A program made the translations under genes and the position numbers. The notes beneath the pieces were generated by a model. It had not been told where the DNA came from and ran no database searches. It saw only the letters and a program-made list of their open reading frames with translations. Shown piece by piece: positions 18,172 to 24,467 of a DNA stretch of 34,209 nucleotides (position 1 is its first letter; each line of letters begins with the position of its first letter). This DNA is from a virus. The stretch covers positions 1-34,209 of the IMG/VR virus record IMGVR_UViG_3300017769_000053; one strand, written 5' to 3'.

Positions 18172-18465
18172 TTATCTGTGTCTACTGCAGCACCATCTTC
18201 TTCTAGCGGCTTTACCTCTTTCACCAGTCCAACTTCTTGATCTACTGCAAAATGCTTTTTGTCTTTTGTATGCTTTTGTACCTACTTTAACATCACATTT
18301 GGTAACTGCTGTTTTAAGCTTACTGCCCGGATTGTCTTTTCTGTATTTAGCTACACCTTTTTTAGTCATTCCCCCTCCAGCTGCTGCCCCTTCTTTCTTC
18401 TTATTTTTTACGGGGTTGTAATAACCAAGAGATTTTTTCTTTGATGGTGCGTTTTTATCTGCCAT
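18172..18465 (-). CDS. Small Lys/Arg- and Cys-containing protein (DUF5872-like)
   Basis: A 97-residue, very basic protein. Residues about 33-75 (MTKKGVAKYRKDNPGSKL, then KTAVT, KRQKAFCSRS) and a C-terminal ARRRWCC follow a phage/algal-virus family pattern of GxxxYRxxNPGSKLKTAVT, FCxR and ARRRWxC that I associate with DUF5872. Its function is unknown; conserved Cys and Arg residues suggest nucleic-acid or zinc binding. It precedes the 55-aa gene in the late operon. Confidence 0.65.
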   Translation of the reverse strand: MADKNAPSKKKSLGYYNPVKNKKKEGAAAGGGMTKKGVAKYRKDNPGSKLKTAVTKCDVKVGTKAYKRQKAFCSRSRSWTGERGKAARRRWCCSRHR

Positions 18466-18467
18466 AA

Positions 18468-18869
18468 TTAACTTAACTTTGTAGGTTTAAACCCTGTTGT
18501 ATTATACACAGGTTTTTCAATTGGGTTCTGTTCATGCCCATTAGGTATAACTTTGCCCTTAACTAATATTCCACTACCAACTCTTTTGTAAGTTTGTATT
18601 GGTTTACTTTTATCGGGTTGATGATAAACGTTATTACTATCAAACCAAGCCTCACCCTTTCTCATTTGCATAATATGCTCTTTTTCGTGTTCAACGGCTT
18701 TTTTCTTTTGATAGTTATTAAGCTTGCTGTTTATATGAATTGTTCTATCCATATTAGCATAACCCCAGGAGCCACCTAAATTTTCTTCAAATACTGGTGT
18801 ATCAGGTGTTGAAAGTTCTTTATTCATACCCAACATTTCCGATATGTTAGTTTTCATTTTGTAGCCCAT
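18468..18869 (-). CDS. Minimal HExxH (HEKEH) zincin-like protein
   Basis: The 133-residue protein contains AVEHEKEHIMQMRKGE (residues 58-73): His61, Glu62 and His65 form a HExxH zinc-metallopeptidase core. The preceding segment (DRTIHINSKLNNYQKKKAVE) gives the edge strand and helix typical of gluzincin-like folds, as in the eCIS-core/DUF4157 type. A third metal ligand is not certain. It could process a virion protein or be a catalytically weak structural relative. The ATG is coupled to the upstream winged-helix gene by TAATG. Confidence 0.6.
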   Translation of the reverse strand: MGYKMKTNISEMLGMNKELSTPDTPVFEENLGGSWGYANMDRTIHINSKLNNYQKKKAVEHEKEHIMQMRKGEAWFDSNNVYHQPDKSKPIQTYKRVGSGILVKGKVIPNGHEQNPIEKPVYNTTGFKPTKLS

Positions 18870-19309
18870 TATCTGTCTTTATCTTTAATCATATCATCTA
18901 TAGCTTTATTATAAACTTTATCGGTATATGATTTATTATTATAAAATACGCTACGCTCGCTAGTAGGTAAGTCTTCTTGCGCAAGCATAATTCTGTATAT
19001 ACGAGATATAAGTTGACTACATTTAAATGAGGTTTTGTATATACTGTATTTTATAGTTGTTCTATTGCGATTACGCCATACATCTATCCATCCGTCTTTA
19101 CGGAGTCTTTCCCATCGGTTTTTATCCCATGAATATGTATACGCGCCTTCTATAAATTCATTACGTGTAAATCGCGATTTGCAATCTAAATAGACTAAAA
19201 GTTCTAAATCTGCGTCTTTTAAGCCATAAGTTTTACAGGCCCATTTACGAATGAGCCTATAATACTTTAATAAATTTAATTCTCTTATGTCGCTAGGATC
19301 TAGTCTCAT
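18869..19309 (-). CDS. MarR-like winged-helix protein
   Basis: A 146-residue protein whose first ~85 residues follow a winged-helix plan: YYRLIRKWACKTYGLKDADL (helix 1 and helix 2 start), LELLVYLDCKSRFTRNEF (recognition region), then a wing with WRNRNRTTIKYSI. The later part is helical and ends SYTDKVYNKAIDDMIK. It probably binds DNA and could regulate late genes or act in packaging. The family resembles MarR-like proteins I associate with flavobacterial phages. It overlaps groES by four bases (ATGA). Confidence 0.65.
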   Translation of the reverse strand: MRLDPSDIRELNLLKYYRLIRKWACKTYGLKDADLELLVYLDCKSRFTRNEFIEGAYTYSWDKNRWERLRKDGWIDVWRNRNRTTIKYSIYKTSFKCSQLISRIYRIMLAQEDLPTSERSVFYNNKSYTDKVYNKAIDDMIKDKDR

Positions 19310-19563
19310 TCAACTAAAACTATATCGCCAAGCTTTAAAACATAATATAGCTGATCTTTCCATTCAATACCATGACCTGCTTGTTTGTCGTATCTAACTA
19401 TATCGTCTTTTTTTAGTACATCAGCCATTGGACCTGCTGATATTACTTTTCCTTTTAAATATCTTACATCTTTATTTTGATCCTCTGTAAGCTCTAAGCC
19501 ACCTACTTTCTTCGGTGCTTCCTTTATTTTTTCAACGACTACGTAATAATTAATTGCCTGCAT
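19306..19563 (-). CDS. groES: Co-chaperonin GroES (Cpn10)
   Basis: An 85-residue single-domain Cpn10: YYVVVEKIKE (first strand), KKVGGLELTED (mobile-loop region equivalent to GGIVL), LKGKVISAGP (STRGEVLAVG equivalent), LKKDDIVRYDK (VKVGDIV) and YYVLKLGDIVLV at the C-terminus. GroES caps the GroEL ring during ATP-driven folding. It is slightly shorter than cellular GroES (about 97 aa). It starts 14 bases inside the groEL 3' end, so the order is groEL-groES, the reverse of the usual bacterial operon. Confidence 0.9.
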   Translation of the reverse strand: MQAINYYVVVEKIKEAPKKVGGLELTEDQNKDVRYLKGKVISAGPMADVLKKDDIVRYDKQAGHGIEWKDQLYYVLKLGDIVLVE

Positions 19564-21112
19564 TTATTCTAATATTACTAATTACACAATCAGCAGAGAA
19601 TATAGTGTTGACAACACTTACTGCATTTTTAAGAGCCGTTTTAGTTACAAGCACAGGATCAATAATACCAGCATCTATCATATTAACAGGTTTGTTACAT
19701 ATAACGTTAAGACCTGTTCCTTTTTTACCTGTTTCCTTGTATTCTAAATTTGCATTATCTAAAATAGTTTTATAAGGTGACTTTATAGCTTCTAATAAAA
19801 TACGTTCGCCTTCATTTTCTGGCTTGATACTATAGTGTGCGTCTAATAAAGCAACTCCACCACCGGCAACAATACCCTCTTGTAGTGCTGCTTTTGTAGC
19901 ATATATTGCATCTTCAACCCTATCTTTCTTTTCTTTTAGTTCTATTTTTGAATTTGCCCCGACTTTAATCATTGCTACTTGTCCATTTAGCATAGCTAAA
20001 CGTTCTTGTAGCTTCTTCTTAAAGAACGGATTTTGTTCATCTTTAACTTTTTGTTCAACTAAATCAACACGCTCTTTTGTTACTTCACCTTGATTAGATA
20101 TTTGTAATACAGTGTGTGTTTCATCAGTTATAGCTTGTTTTGCTTCGCCTAGAACATCTGGTTGAATTAGATCTAAATCATCACCTAATTCTTCATTTAT
20201 GATTTTTGCTCCAGTTAATACCGCAAGATCTTCTACTGTATCTTGCTTAGTTGGACCGAATCCAGGCAGATCTACAACATTAACTTTTATATTGCCTTTA
20301 ACCTTGTTAGCTAATAAAGCTGCCATAGGTTGTTGTTCTACGCCTGCAACGATTAACAAACTCCTTTTCTTTTTAATAACAAACTCCAATACATTTTGTA
20401 TTTTACGGATATTTGGTATTGGCGATGTTACTATCAGTACGTACGGGTTATCTAGCACTGCCTTACCTTTATCCTTATCTGTCATAAAATGCGGCGATTT
20501 AAGTCCGCTACTAATTCTAGTGCCCTCTACGAATTTAACGTAGGTGTCATGGGTCTCAGACTCTTCCATAAGAACGACACCGTCCCCGCCTACTTTCGAA
20601 TATGCCTGCGATATTATATCGCCTAGAGCTTCATCATTATTGCAACTGATAGCACTTACGGATCTTAACATGTCCCCTTCGACCGGTAATGCTTCCTCCT
20701 GTAAGTACTCAGTCACTTTATCCAATCCTGATGATATACCTAATTTAATATCACGAATACCGTCAGAATCAATCTTAGCATACGCTAAATGCAACAATGT
20801 TTGCGCTAACACTGTCGCTGTTGTTGTGCCGTCACCAGCTTCTTTTACTGTATTTCTAGCTGCTTCCTTAATTAAAGTTGCGCCTATGTTTTCGACCGGA
20901 TCATATAAGACTACGCTTTCCGCAACGGTTACACCGTCTTTTGTAATGACCGGCCGGCCCATAGCGTCTTCATATATAACGCATTTACCGGAAGCACCAA
21001 GGGTCGACTTTACTGCATTTGCTAGTTTATCAACCCCGTGCATGATTTTTTCTCTTGCATCTGTCCCGAAAGACAGATTTTTTACTATCTCACTTGGGTT
21101 ATTATATTCCAT
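19550..21112 (-). CDS. groEL: Chaperonin GroEL
   Basis: A 520-residue GroEL with the expected blocks: PVITKDGVTVAE (about 54-65), the ATP-binding GDGTTTATVLAQ (about 93-104), apical SPHFMTD and LPGFGPTKQDTVEDLAVLTG, GQVAMIKVGA, RVEDAIYATKAALQEG (holding the ATP-hydrolysis Asp) and IVAGGGVALL. It lacks the C-terminal GGM repeats of bacterial GroEL. It folds proteins in a cytoplasmic double ring, here with the phage GroES next to it. Position in the late operon upstream of the giant fibre genes suggests phage structural clients. It follows a 95-aa gene after 27 bases. Confidence 0.95.
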   Translation of the reverse strand: MEYNNPSEIVKNLSFGTDAREKIMHGVDKLANAVKSTLGASGKCVIYEDAMGRPVITKDGVTVAESVVLYDPVENIGATLIKEAARNTVKEAGDGTTTATVLAQTLLHLAYAKIDSDGIRDIKLGISSGLDKVTEYLQEEALPVEGDMLRSVSAISCNNDEALGDIISQAYSKVGGDGVVLMEESETHDTYVKFVEGTRISSGLKSPHFMTDKDKGKAVLDNPYVLIVTSPIPNIRKIQNVLEFVIKKKRSLLIVAGVEQQPMAALLANKVKGNIKVNVVDLPGFGPTKQDTVEDLAVLTGAKIINEELGDDLDLIQPDVLGEAKQAITDETHTVLQISNQGEVTKERVDLVEQKVKDEQNPFFKKKLQERLAMLNGQVAMIKVGANSKIELKEKKDRVEDAIYATKAALQEGIVAGGGVALLDAHYSIKPENEGERILLEAIKSPYKTILDNANLEYKETGKKGTGLNVICNKPVNMIDAGIIDPVLVTKTALKNAVSVVNTIFSADCVISNIRINAGN

Positions 21113-21139
21113 TTGATTAAATTTGTGTTTAAGTGGTTA

Positions 21140-21427
21140 TTATTTAAAAGTTTTCACTACTTTAGGTCCATTTGCGAACTCCAGCTTCTTTTTATAGTGT
21201 TCGATGCTACCATCAATTGCTTTTTCAGCCGATTCTATGGTTTCACGTCTAGTAACGTCAACCCATTCTTCATCTTTTTGATATTCTGCTTGATAAAAGC
21301 CGTTAGGTAGTTCAACAATTCGCCAGTTTTTCTTTTCTGCTAAATGTTCCCAGAGTTTTCTGGTTTCTTCAGGTACTTCTTGGCTACTATTGTTCGCCCA
21401 GGAGTAGGTTTTGTAATAAAATGTCAT
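21140..21427 (-). CDS. Small hypothetical protein (95 aa)
   Basis: A soluble protein with aromatic-rich N-terminus (MTFYYKTYSWANNSSQ), a central NWRIVELPNGFYQAEYQKD beta segment followed by a helix (ESAEKAIDGSIEHYKKKLEF). The strand-strand-helix pattern is compact and domain-like but not recognised. It is the second gene of the left arm. The upstream gap (21428-21472) is A/T-rich and contains ACGTAATTATA, possibly a promoter. Confidence 0.55.
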   Translation of the reverse strand: MTFYYKTYSWANNSSQEVPEETRKLWEHLAEKKNWRIVELPNGFYQAEYQKDEEWVDVTRRETIESAEKAIDGSIEHYKKKLEFANGPKVVKTFK

Positions 21428-21472
21428 TGGTTTTGGTTTTATATTAGTATAATTACGTAAAATTACTGGTTT

Positions 21473-21703
21473 TTAGTACCCATAACGCGATCTAGTTTTT
21501 TCGTTTTTGGTACCACCTTTTCCCCCGGCTCTATTCTTAGAGGATTTTACGCATTTTTTGAGCCTATGGTCATAATCATAACCATCAGGACATGCTTTTT
21601 GCTGTGCAGTACGTTTTTTATACTTACCCCACTCACTCATAGCGTATCTCTTGTCCCTTGCTGCCTTTGCTCGGCGTGCTGTTGGTGATAATTTCTGTGC
21701 CAT
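21473..21703 (-). CDS. Small basic protein, first gene of the left arm (76 aa)
   Basis: A Lys/Arg-rich protein with the motif CPDGYDYDHRLKKCV (two cysteines 14 apart) and low-complexity basic tails. Function unknown. A GATAATATA element at 21707-21715 lies three bases before its ATG, the same geometry as the leaderless gene at 26340, suggesting transcription starts at or near the ATG. Confidence 0.6.
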   Translation of the reverse strand: MAQKLSPTARRAKAARDKRYAMSEWGKYKKRTAQQKACPDGYDYDHRLKKCVKSSKNRAGGKGGTKNEKTRSRYGY

Positions 21704-21706
21704 ATG

Positions 21707-21715
21707 TATATTATC
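21707..21715 (-). promoter_or_regulatory. GATAATATA element three bases before the first left-arm gene
   Basis: On the minus strand GATAATATA, then CAT, then the ATG. It is identical to the downstream half of the right-arm promoter, but the WTGCAR/ACGA box is absent at the expected -26 position (GTTCTT there). It may be a late-type variant using a different upstream contact. Confidence 0.5.
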
Positions 21716-21755
21716 ACTTGTATTATTAAAATTTTAAGAACGTGACGATAGGGTA

Positions 21756-21785
21756 TTACTATTATATACTAGTAGCTAATGTCAT
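21756..21785 (-). promoter_or_regulatory. TGACATTAGCTA...TATAATAGTAA element, copy 1
   Basis: On the minus strand ATGACATTAGCTA is followed by TATAATAGTAA. The match to copy 2 at 22616-22649 is clear, but TATAAT lies only 13 bases from TGACA here (18 in copy 2), so it may be an operator or a weak promoter rather than a standard sigma-70 promoter. Confidence 0.4.
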
Positions 21786-21949
21786 ATTAGATATATAGAG
21801 AAAATGGGTTACGCAATCGTATTTTACCTGCACCGCCTTTTCGGAAGCTGTTTTTATTTACCCAGTCCCCCTTGCGTTTTCCGTTTACGTTTCGAGGTTC
21901 TCAGGACTAGCAGGGTTGCCTCGACGCGACCAGCTAAGTCGTATAGCAT

Positions 21950-21984
21950 TTGCAGATTCATTACGAGGTTTTTTTGATAATATA
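21950..21984 (+). promoter_or_regulatory. Right-arm promoter P1
   Basis: TTGCAGATT at 21950, TTACGA ending at 21966, and GATAATATA at 21976, exactly 26 bases from box start. The conserved leader TGTAACAAATAAAAATA follows at 21987-22003. It drives the 101-aa gene at 22030 with a longer leader than the other copies. Confidence 0.8.
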
Positions 21985-22029
21985 AGTGTAACAAATAAAA
22001 ATAATAATATAACAATTAAATTTAAAATT

Positions 22030-22335
22030 ATGTCAAACACTAAATTAAATGAAGCAATCAGTAAATTAAGTAAGAAAGAATTAAAAGAAATCTTTCCACC
22101 GATAACACGTAAGAACTTCGTAGTAAGAAAGTCATGGTATGGTAGAGGTCAGATAATAACCTTTGTCAACAACAAAAAAGAAAAAGTAACTTACAACCAT
22201 GATGAAGTGCTTAAAGTAATGTTGCCTAAGCTAAGCATAATGCCATGCTGGTTGAAGCGAGGCTACTGGTCTCAGTCAACAGCAATGCCAAGCAACGTAA
22301 GAGATGTTGTACTCGAAAGAGTTGAGCTAGCGTAA
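22030..22335 (+). CDS. Hypothetical early protein (101 aa)
   Basis: Starts MSNTKLNEAISKLSKKELKE. An in-frame upstream extension to 21916 is rejected because it would run through promoter P1 and its conserved leader. The C-terminal half contains VTYNHDEVLKVMLPKLSIMP and CWLKRGYWSQSTAMP, conserved-looking but unrecognised. It is basic and soluble. It is the first gene of the right arm, flanked on both sides by copies of the control block. Confidence 0.65.
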   Translation: MSNTKLNEAISKLSKKELKEIFPPITRKNFVVRKSWYGRGQIITFVNNKKEKVTYNHDEVLKVMLPKLSIMPCWLKRGYWSQSTAMPSNVRDVVLERVELA

Positions 22336-22492
22336 GCAAAAGAGAAACAACAGAGGGAGAGTCATTAACATCGATTTCGAGACTCTTAAAAGAATGTGAA
22401 GAGCTAATAAGCAAACGATACAGTAAATCCCCAGCTATCTACACCCGAGCTTCGAGCCCCTACCAAAGGTCACTCAACAGCTGGGTGATGCT

Positions 22493-22522
22493 GTATAGCA
22501 ATGTATAGCATTGCGTATAGCA
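22493..22522. repeat. Three GTATAGCA iterons at about one-helical-turn spacing
   Basis: GTATAGCA occurs at 22493, 22503 and 22515 (steps of 10 and 12), with a further copy at 21941 beside promoter P1. Phased short direct repeats are typical of replication-initiator or regulator binding sites. Confidence 0.6.
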
Positions 22523-22619
22523 AAAATTGCGCCGGAAATTCACCGTATGCCGTATTGTCATATATACTTACTAACATGACAAGTTGTCTACTCGGTAAAT
22601 AGTGTGACAATTGCTTACT

Positions 22620-22649
22620 ATTATAACTAATATTACTAGCTAATGTCAC
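22620..22649 (-). promoter_or_regulatory. Minus-strand sigma-70-like promoter (GTGACA-18-TATAAT)
   Basis: Read on the minus strand: GTGACA at 22649-22644, an 18-base spacer and TATAAT at 22625-22620, a near-consensus housekeeping promoter. It shares TGACATTAGCTA and TATAATAGTAA with the element at 21756-21785. It would transcribe leftwards through the iterons and antisense to the 22030 gene. Confidence 0.5.
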
Positions 22650-22726
22650 TATTTTTACTTTATACAAAGAGAGACTTCAGATTATACCTACAATACTTTT
22701 TATACTATTAAACAATTGATATACTT

Positions 22727-22761
22727 TTGCAATTTAAATACGAAGTAATTTAGATAATATA
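22727..22761 (+). promoter_or_regulatory. Right-arm promoter P2
   Basis: TTGCAATTT at 22727, ATACGA ending at 22743 and GATAATATA at 22753 (offset 26), then TGTAACAAATAAAAATA at 22764-22780 and an ATG at 22787. Confidence 0.85.
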
Positions 22762-22786
22762 ACTGTAACAAATAAAAATAATAACT

Positions 22787-22999
22787 ATGTACTCAAAAAA
22801 AGTATCCAAAGAAGCTTTAGAATTATATAATTTATCTAAACTTCCACCAGCAAAACCTAGACCAAATCATAACTTTATAACATTAATGACTGAAATAGGT
22901 CACCAAATAGAGTGTCTAAATGAAGGAATTTCAGATAAAGACGAATTTATACAGGCAATTAATGAAATCCATGAATACCATAATACAACTATACTATGA
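22787..22999 (+). CDS. Small acidic helical protein, paralogue of the next gene (70 aa)
   Basis: The C-terminal half (LMTEIGHQIECLNEGISDKD, then EFIQAINEIHEYH) matches the pattern of the next gene (LLEELAFQMKMFENDMIDEQ, then DFMTALQEIHEHY). The pair is coupled by ATGA. Function unknown. It is expressed directly from promoter P2 with the conserved A-rich leader. Confidence 0.7.
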   Translation: MYSKKVSKEALELYNLSKLPPAKPRPNHNFITLMTEIGHQIECLNEGISDKDEFIQAINEIHEYHNTTIL

Positions 23000-23190
23000 A
23001 AAAATTACTAGAAGAACTGGCATTTCAAATGAAAATGTTTGAAAATGACATGATTGACGAACAAGATTTTATGACGGCATTACAGGAAATTCACGAACAC
23101 TATCACTATAGTTACTTTGAATATGACGGTAAGCCACCAAGATACACTAAAACATATAACGAAGCACTGAAGTGGTTCAAGAAAAGCTAG
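22996..23190 (+). CDS. Small helical protein, paralogue of the previous gene (64 aa)
   Basis: Shares a two-helix unit ending with (N/Q)EIHE(Y/H) with the previous product; after it comes a short aromatic tail (YFEYDGKPPRYTKTYNEAL). The four-base ATGA overlap indicates translational coupling. Probably a tandem duplication followed by divergence. Function unknown. Confidence 0.7.
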   Translation: MKKLLEELAFQMKMFENDMIDEQDFMTALQEIHEHYHYSYFEYDGKPPRYTKTYNEALKWFKKS

Positions 23191-23196
23191 AAAATT

Positions 23197-23370
23197 ATGA
23201 AAGTAACTAATATGAAAGAACTACTGAAATATGTAGAAAGTAAGAAAATAGAGAGAAAACACAAACACCGAGAAATATTAAAAGTTTATGGTGAGTGTAG
23301 TGGAATGGGAAATAGAAGATACAAAGTACCACAAAAACAAGTATTTAGTAAAAAATATTATGCAGTTTAA
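23197..23370 (+). CDS. 57-aa basic small protein
   Basis: An open frame beginning MKVTNMKELLKYVESKK and ending KVPQKQVFSKKYYAV. It has an AAAATT leader directly before the ATG and starts six bases after the upstream stop. Its last codons (TAT GCA GTT TAA) form the left box of promoter P3. It is lysine-rich and soluble, with no family recognised. Confidence 0.6.
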   Translation: MKVTNMKELLKYVESKKIERKHKHREILKVYGECSGMGNRRYKVPQKQVFSKKYYAV

Positions 23371-23394
23371 ACACGACCCACTCCAGATAATAAA
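23360..23394 (+). promoter_or_regulatory. Right-arm promoter P3
   Basis: ATGCAGTTT at 23360, ACACGA ending at 23376 and GATAATAAA at 23386 (offset 26), then TGTAACAAATAAAAA at 23397 and an ATG at 23420. The box overlaps the end and stop of the 57-aa gene. Confidence 0.85.
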
Positions 23395-23419
23395 TATGTA
23401 ACAAATAAAAAATATAATT

Positions 23420-23635
23420 ATGACTAAAATTAAATTCTTAAAAGACAACATTATTAAATTCAATAACACTTATTATAAAGGTTATACAGTTGGCAATTTA
23501 CCAAACTCATTTGGCTTCAAAGCTAAATACCTTGGCCAAGATGAAGATGACATACCACAATACAAATTTGGTAAATCACACTGGCTTAAATTCAAAGGTT
23601 TAACTTATATTGAAAAAACTATATTACCATGGTAA
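23420..23635 (+). CDS. Hypothetical small protein (71 aa)
   Basis: Beta-rich, Lys/Phe/Tyr-rich protein (FNNTYYKGYTVGNLPNSFG, then YKFGKSHWLKFKGLTY). No recognised family. It is expressed from P3 and overlaps the next gene by seven bases. Confidence 0.6.
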   Translation: MTKIKFLKDNIIKFNNTYYKGYTVGNLPNSFGFKAKYLGQDEDDIPQYKFGKSHWLKFKGLTYIEKTILPW

Positions 23636-23835
23636 CATTCAAAGATTTTGACCCAGTAAAAATAGCTAATAAATTAAAGCAAGTTGAAGAGTTTGAAGTA
23701 AAGTATGGCTCTAATGACTTATCAAAAGCATGGAGAAAATGGTGTACTGATTATGAGTACAGGAAAAAAGAGTGGGAGTGGAGACAAGCTCTTGCTAACG
23801 CAAATCAAGAAATATACGTAAAAAAAATATACTAA
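23629..23835 (+). CDS. Hypothetical small helical protein (68 aa)
   Basis: A charged helical protein with a Trp-rich segment (AWRKWCTDYEYRKKEWEWRQ). The ATG lies within the end of the previous gene and its stop overlaps the next ATG (TAATG), giving a tight three-gene unit. Function unknown. Confidence 0.6.
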   Translation: MVTFKDFDPVKIANKLKQVEEFEVKYGSNDLSKAWRKWCTDYEYRKKEWEWRQALANANQEIYVKKIY

Positions 23836-24032
23836 TGAGAAAATTTAATAGGTACAAAGAAAATTTAAGACGAGTAGGTAATGACATATGGTCTTACTCA
23901 ACTCACGTCGCAACGATAGAATATCCGGGAATGTTAGTACAACACGGATGGTGGAGTGTAACAACCCAAAAACATATTAACTATGTTGCGAGAGAATTAG
24001 GTTTAACAATTAAAAAAGACTACAATGAATAG
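23835..24032 (+). CDS. Small phage protein with WSYSTHVA...GWWSVTT pattern (65 aa)
   Basis: The sequence NDIWSYSTHVATIEYPGML, then QHGWWSVTTQKHINYVARE, follows a pattern I recognise from small phage proteins (possibly DUF8033-like) found in many unrelated phages. It has two short strands and a C-terminal helix. Function unknown. It ends with GAATAG, inside which the next small gene's ATG begins. Confidence 0.6.
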   Translation: MRKFNRYKENLRRVGNDIWSYSTHVATIEYPGMLVQHGWWSVTTQKHINYVARELGLTIKKDYNE

Positions 24033-24153
24033 AAAATTCCAACATTACGCTATTAAAATAGCATTAACAGGATTAACAGGATTAGCTTTGATTGGTTGGG
24101 TAAGTGTAGTAATACATTTACTAAATGGAGCAACACCTCATTATGGATTCTAG
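24025..24153 (+). CDS. Putative 42-aa single-pass membrane protein
   Basis: A short frame: MNRKFQHYAIKIALTG then a hydrophobic stretch of about 20 residues (LTGLALIGWVSVVIHLL) and a short tail ending HYGF. The basic N-terminus before the helix favours a cytoplasmic N-terminus. It overlaps the upstream stop by eight bases, the same architecture as other real gene pairs here. It could be an inner-membrane early protein; short length keeps confidence modest. Confidence 0.5.
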   Translation: MNRKFQHYAIKIALTGLTGLALIGWVSVVIHLLNGATPHYGF

Positions 24154-24174
24154 GTGCTATACACAAATGATAGT

Positions 24175-24209
24175 TTGCAGATTCAACACGACCATTTGTA
24201 GATAATATA
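24175..24209 (+). promoter_or_regulatory. Right-arm promoter P4
   Basis: TTGCAGATT at 24175, ACACGA ending at 24191 and GATAATATA at 24201 (offset 26), then TGTAACAAATAAAAATA at 24212-24228 and an ATG at 24234. Confidence 0.85.
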
Positions 24210-24233
24210 TATGTAACAAATAAAAATACGATT

Positions 24234-24467
24234 ATGAAAAATTTATATGAACAACTTAAACCAGAAGTAAAACTGGAACTAAAAAAACAACTAAGAAAAT
24301 ATCCTACATCAACTAGAGTTATTATTGCTGAACTACACAGGTGGACAAATTATAGTGACTTAACTATGAGAACTATAAAAGACCTATGTATCTATGCAAG
24401 TTTAAATGAGCATTCATGGGATGTATACGACTGGAAATACGGAGAAAAATTATTTAACAATGAGTAA
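24234..24467 (+). CDS. Hypothetical small helical protein (77 aa)
   Basis: Predicted helical, with TSTRVIIAELHRWTNYSDL in the middle and aromatic acidic C-terminus (HSWDVYDWKYGEKLF). No family recognised; the central region could be an HTH-like turn but is not convincing. It is driven by P4 and overlaps the next gene by eight bases. Confidence 0.6.
   Translation: MKNLYEQLKPEVKLELKKQLRKYPTSTRVIIAELHRWTNYSDLTMRTIKDLCIYASLNEHSWDVYDWKYGEKLFNNE

Larger units (their letters stand above)
21704..22029. other. Divergent control region between left and right arms (326 bp, no gene)
   Basis: This gap separates the minus-strand late arm from the plus-strand early arm. It contains a GATAATATA at 21707-21715 (minus), a TATAATAGTAA/TGACATTAGCTA element at 21756-21785, a GC-richer stretch at about 21830-21940 with pairing potential (CGAGG/CCTCG, GCGAC/GTCGT, AGTCC/GGACT), one GTATAGCA at 21941-21948 and promoter P1 at 21950. 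It may hold regulatory sites, an origin or a structured RNA. Confidence 0.6.
22336..22786. other. Second non-coding control region (451 bp, no gene)
   Basis: No convincing gene lies here on either strand. It is GC-richer than neighbours to about 22560, with pairing potential: AGAGTC/GACTCT near 22352-22386, and CCCAGCT near 22430 with AGCTGGG near 22480. It then holds three GTATAGCA iterons, several TGTCA/TGACA words on both strands, a strong minus-strand sigma-70-like promoter and promoter P2. The combination fits an origin or a regulatory RNA region. Confidence 0.55.

Noticed and set aside
20199-21116. Long plus-strand frames opposite groEL (114 and 190 codons)
   Set aside because: They are antisense to a clear GroEL; their content mirrors its codon structure.
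21804-21977. A 57-codon plus-strand frame (starts MGYAIVFYLHRLFGS) in the divergent control region
   Set aside because: It runs through the GC-rich paired segment and into promoter P1, has an odd Arg/Ser-rich composition and no A-rich leader.
22470-22667. A 65-codon minus-strand frame in the second control region
   Set aside because: It spans the iterons and the minus-strand promoter and shows no recognisable pattern; more likely chance in a non-coding region.
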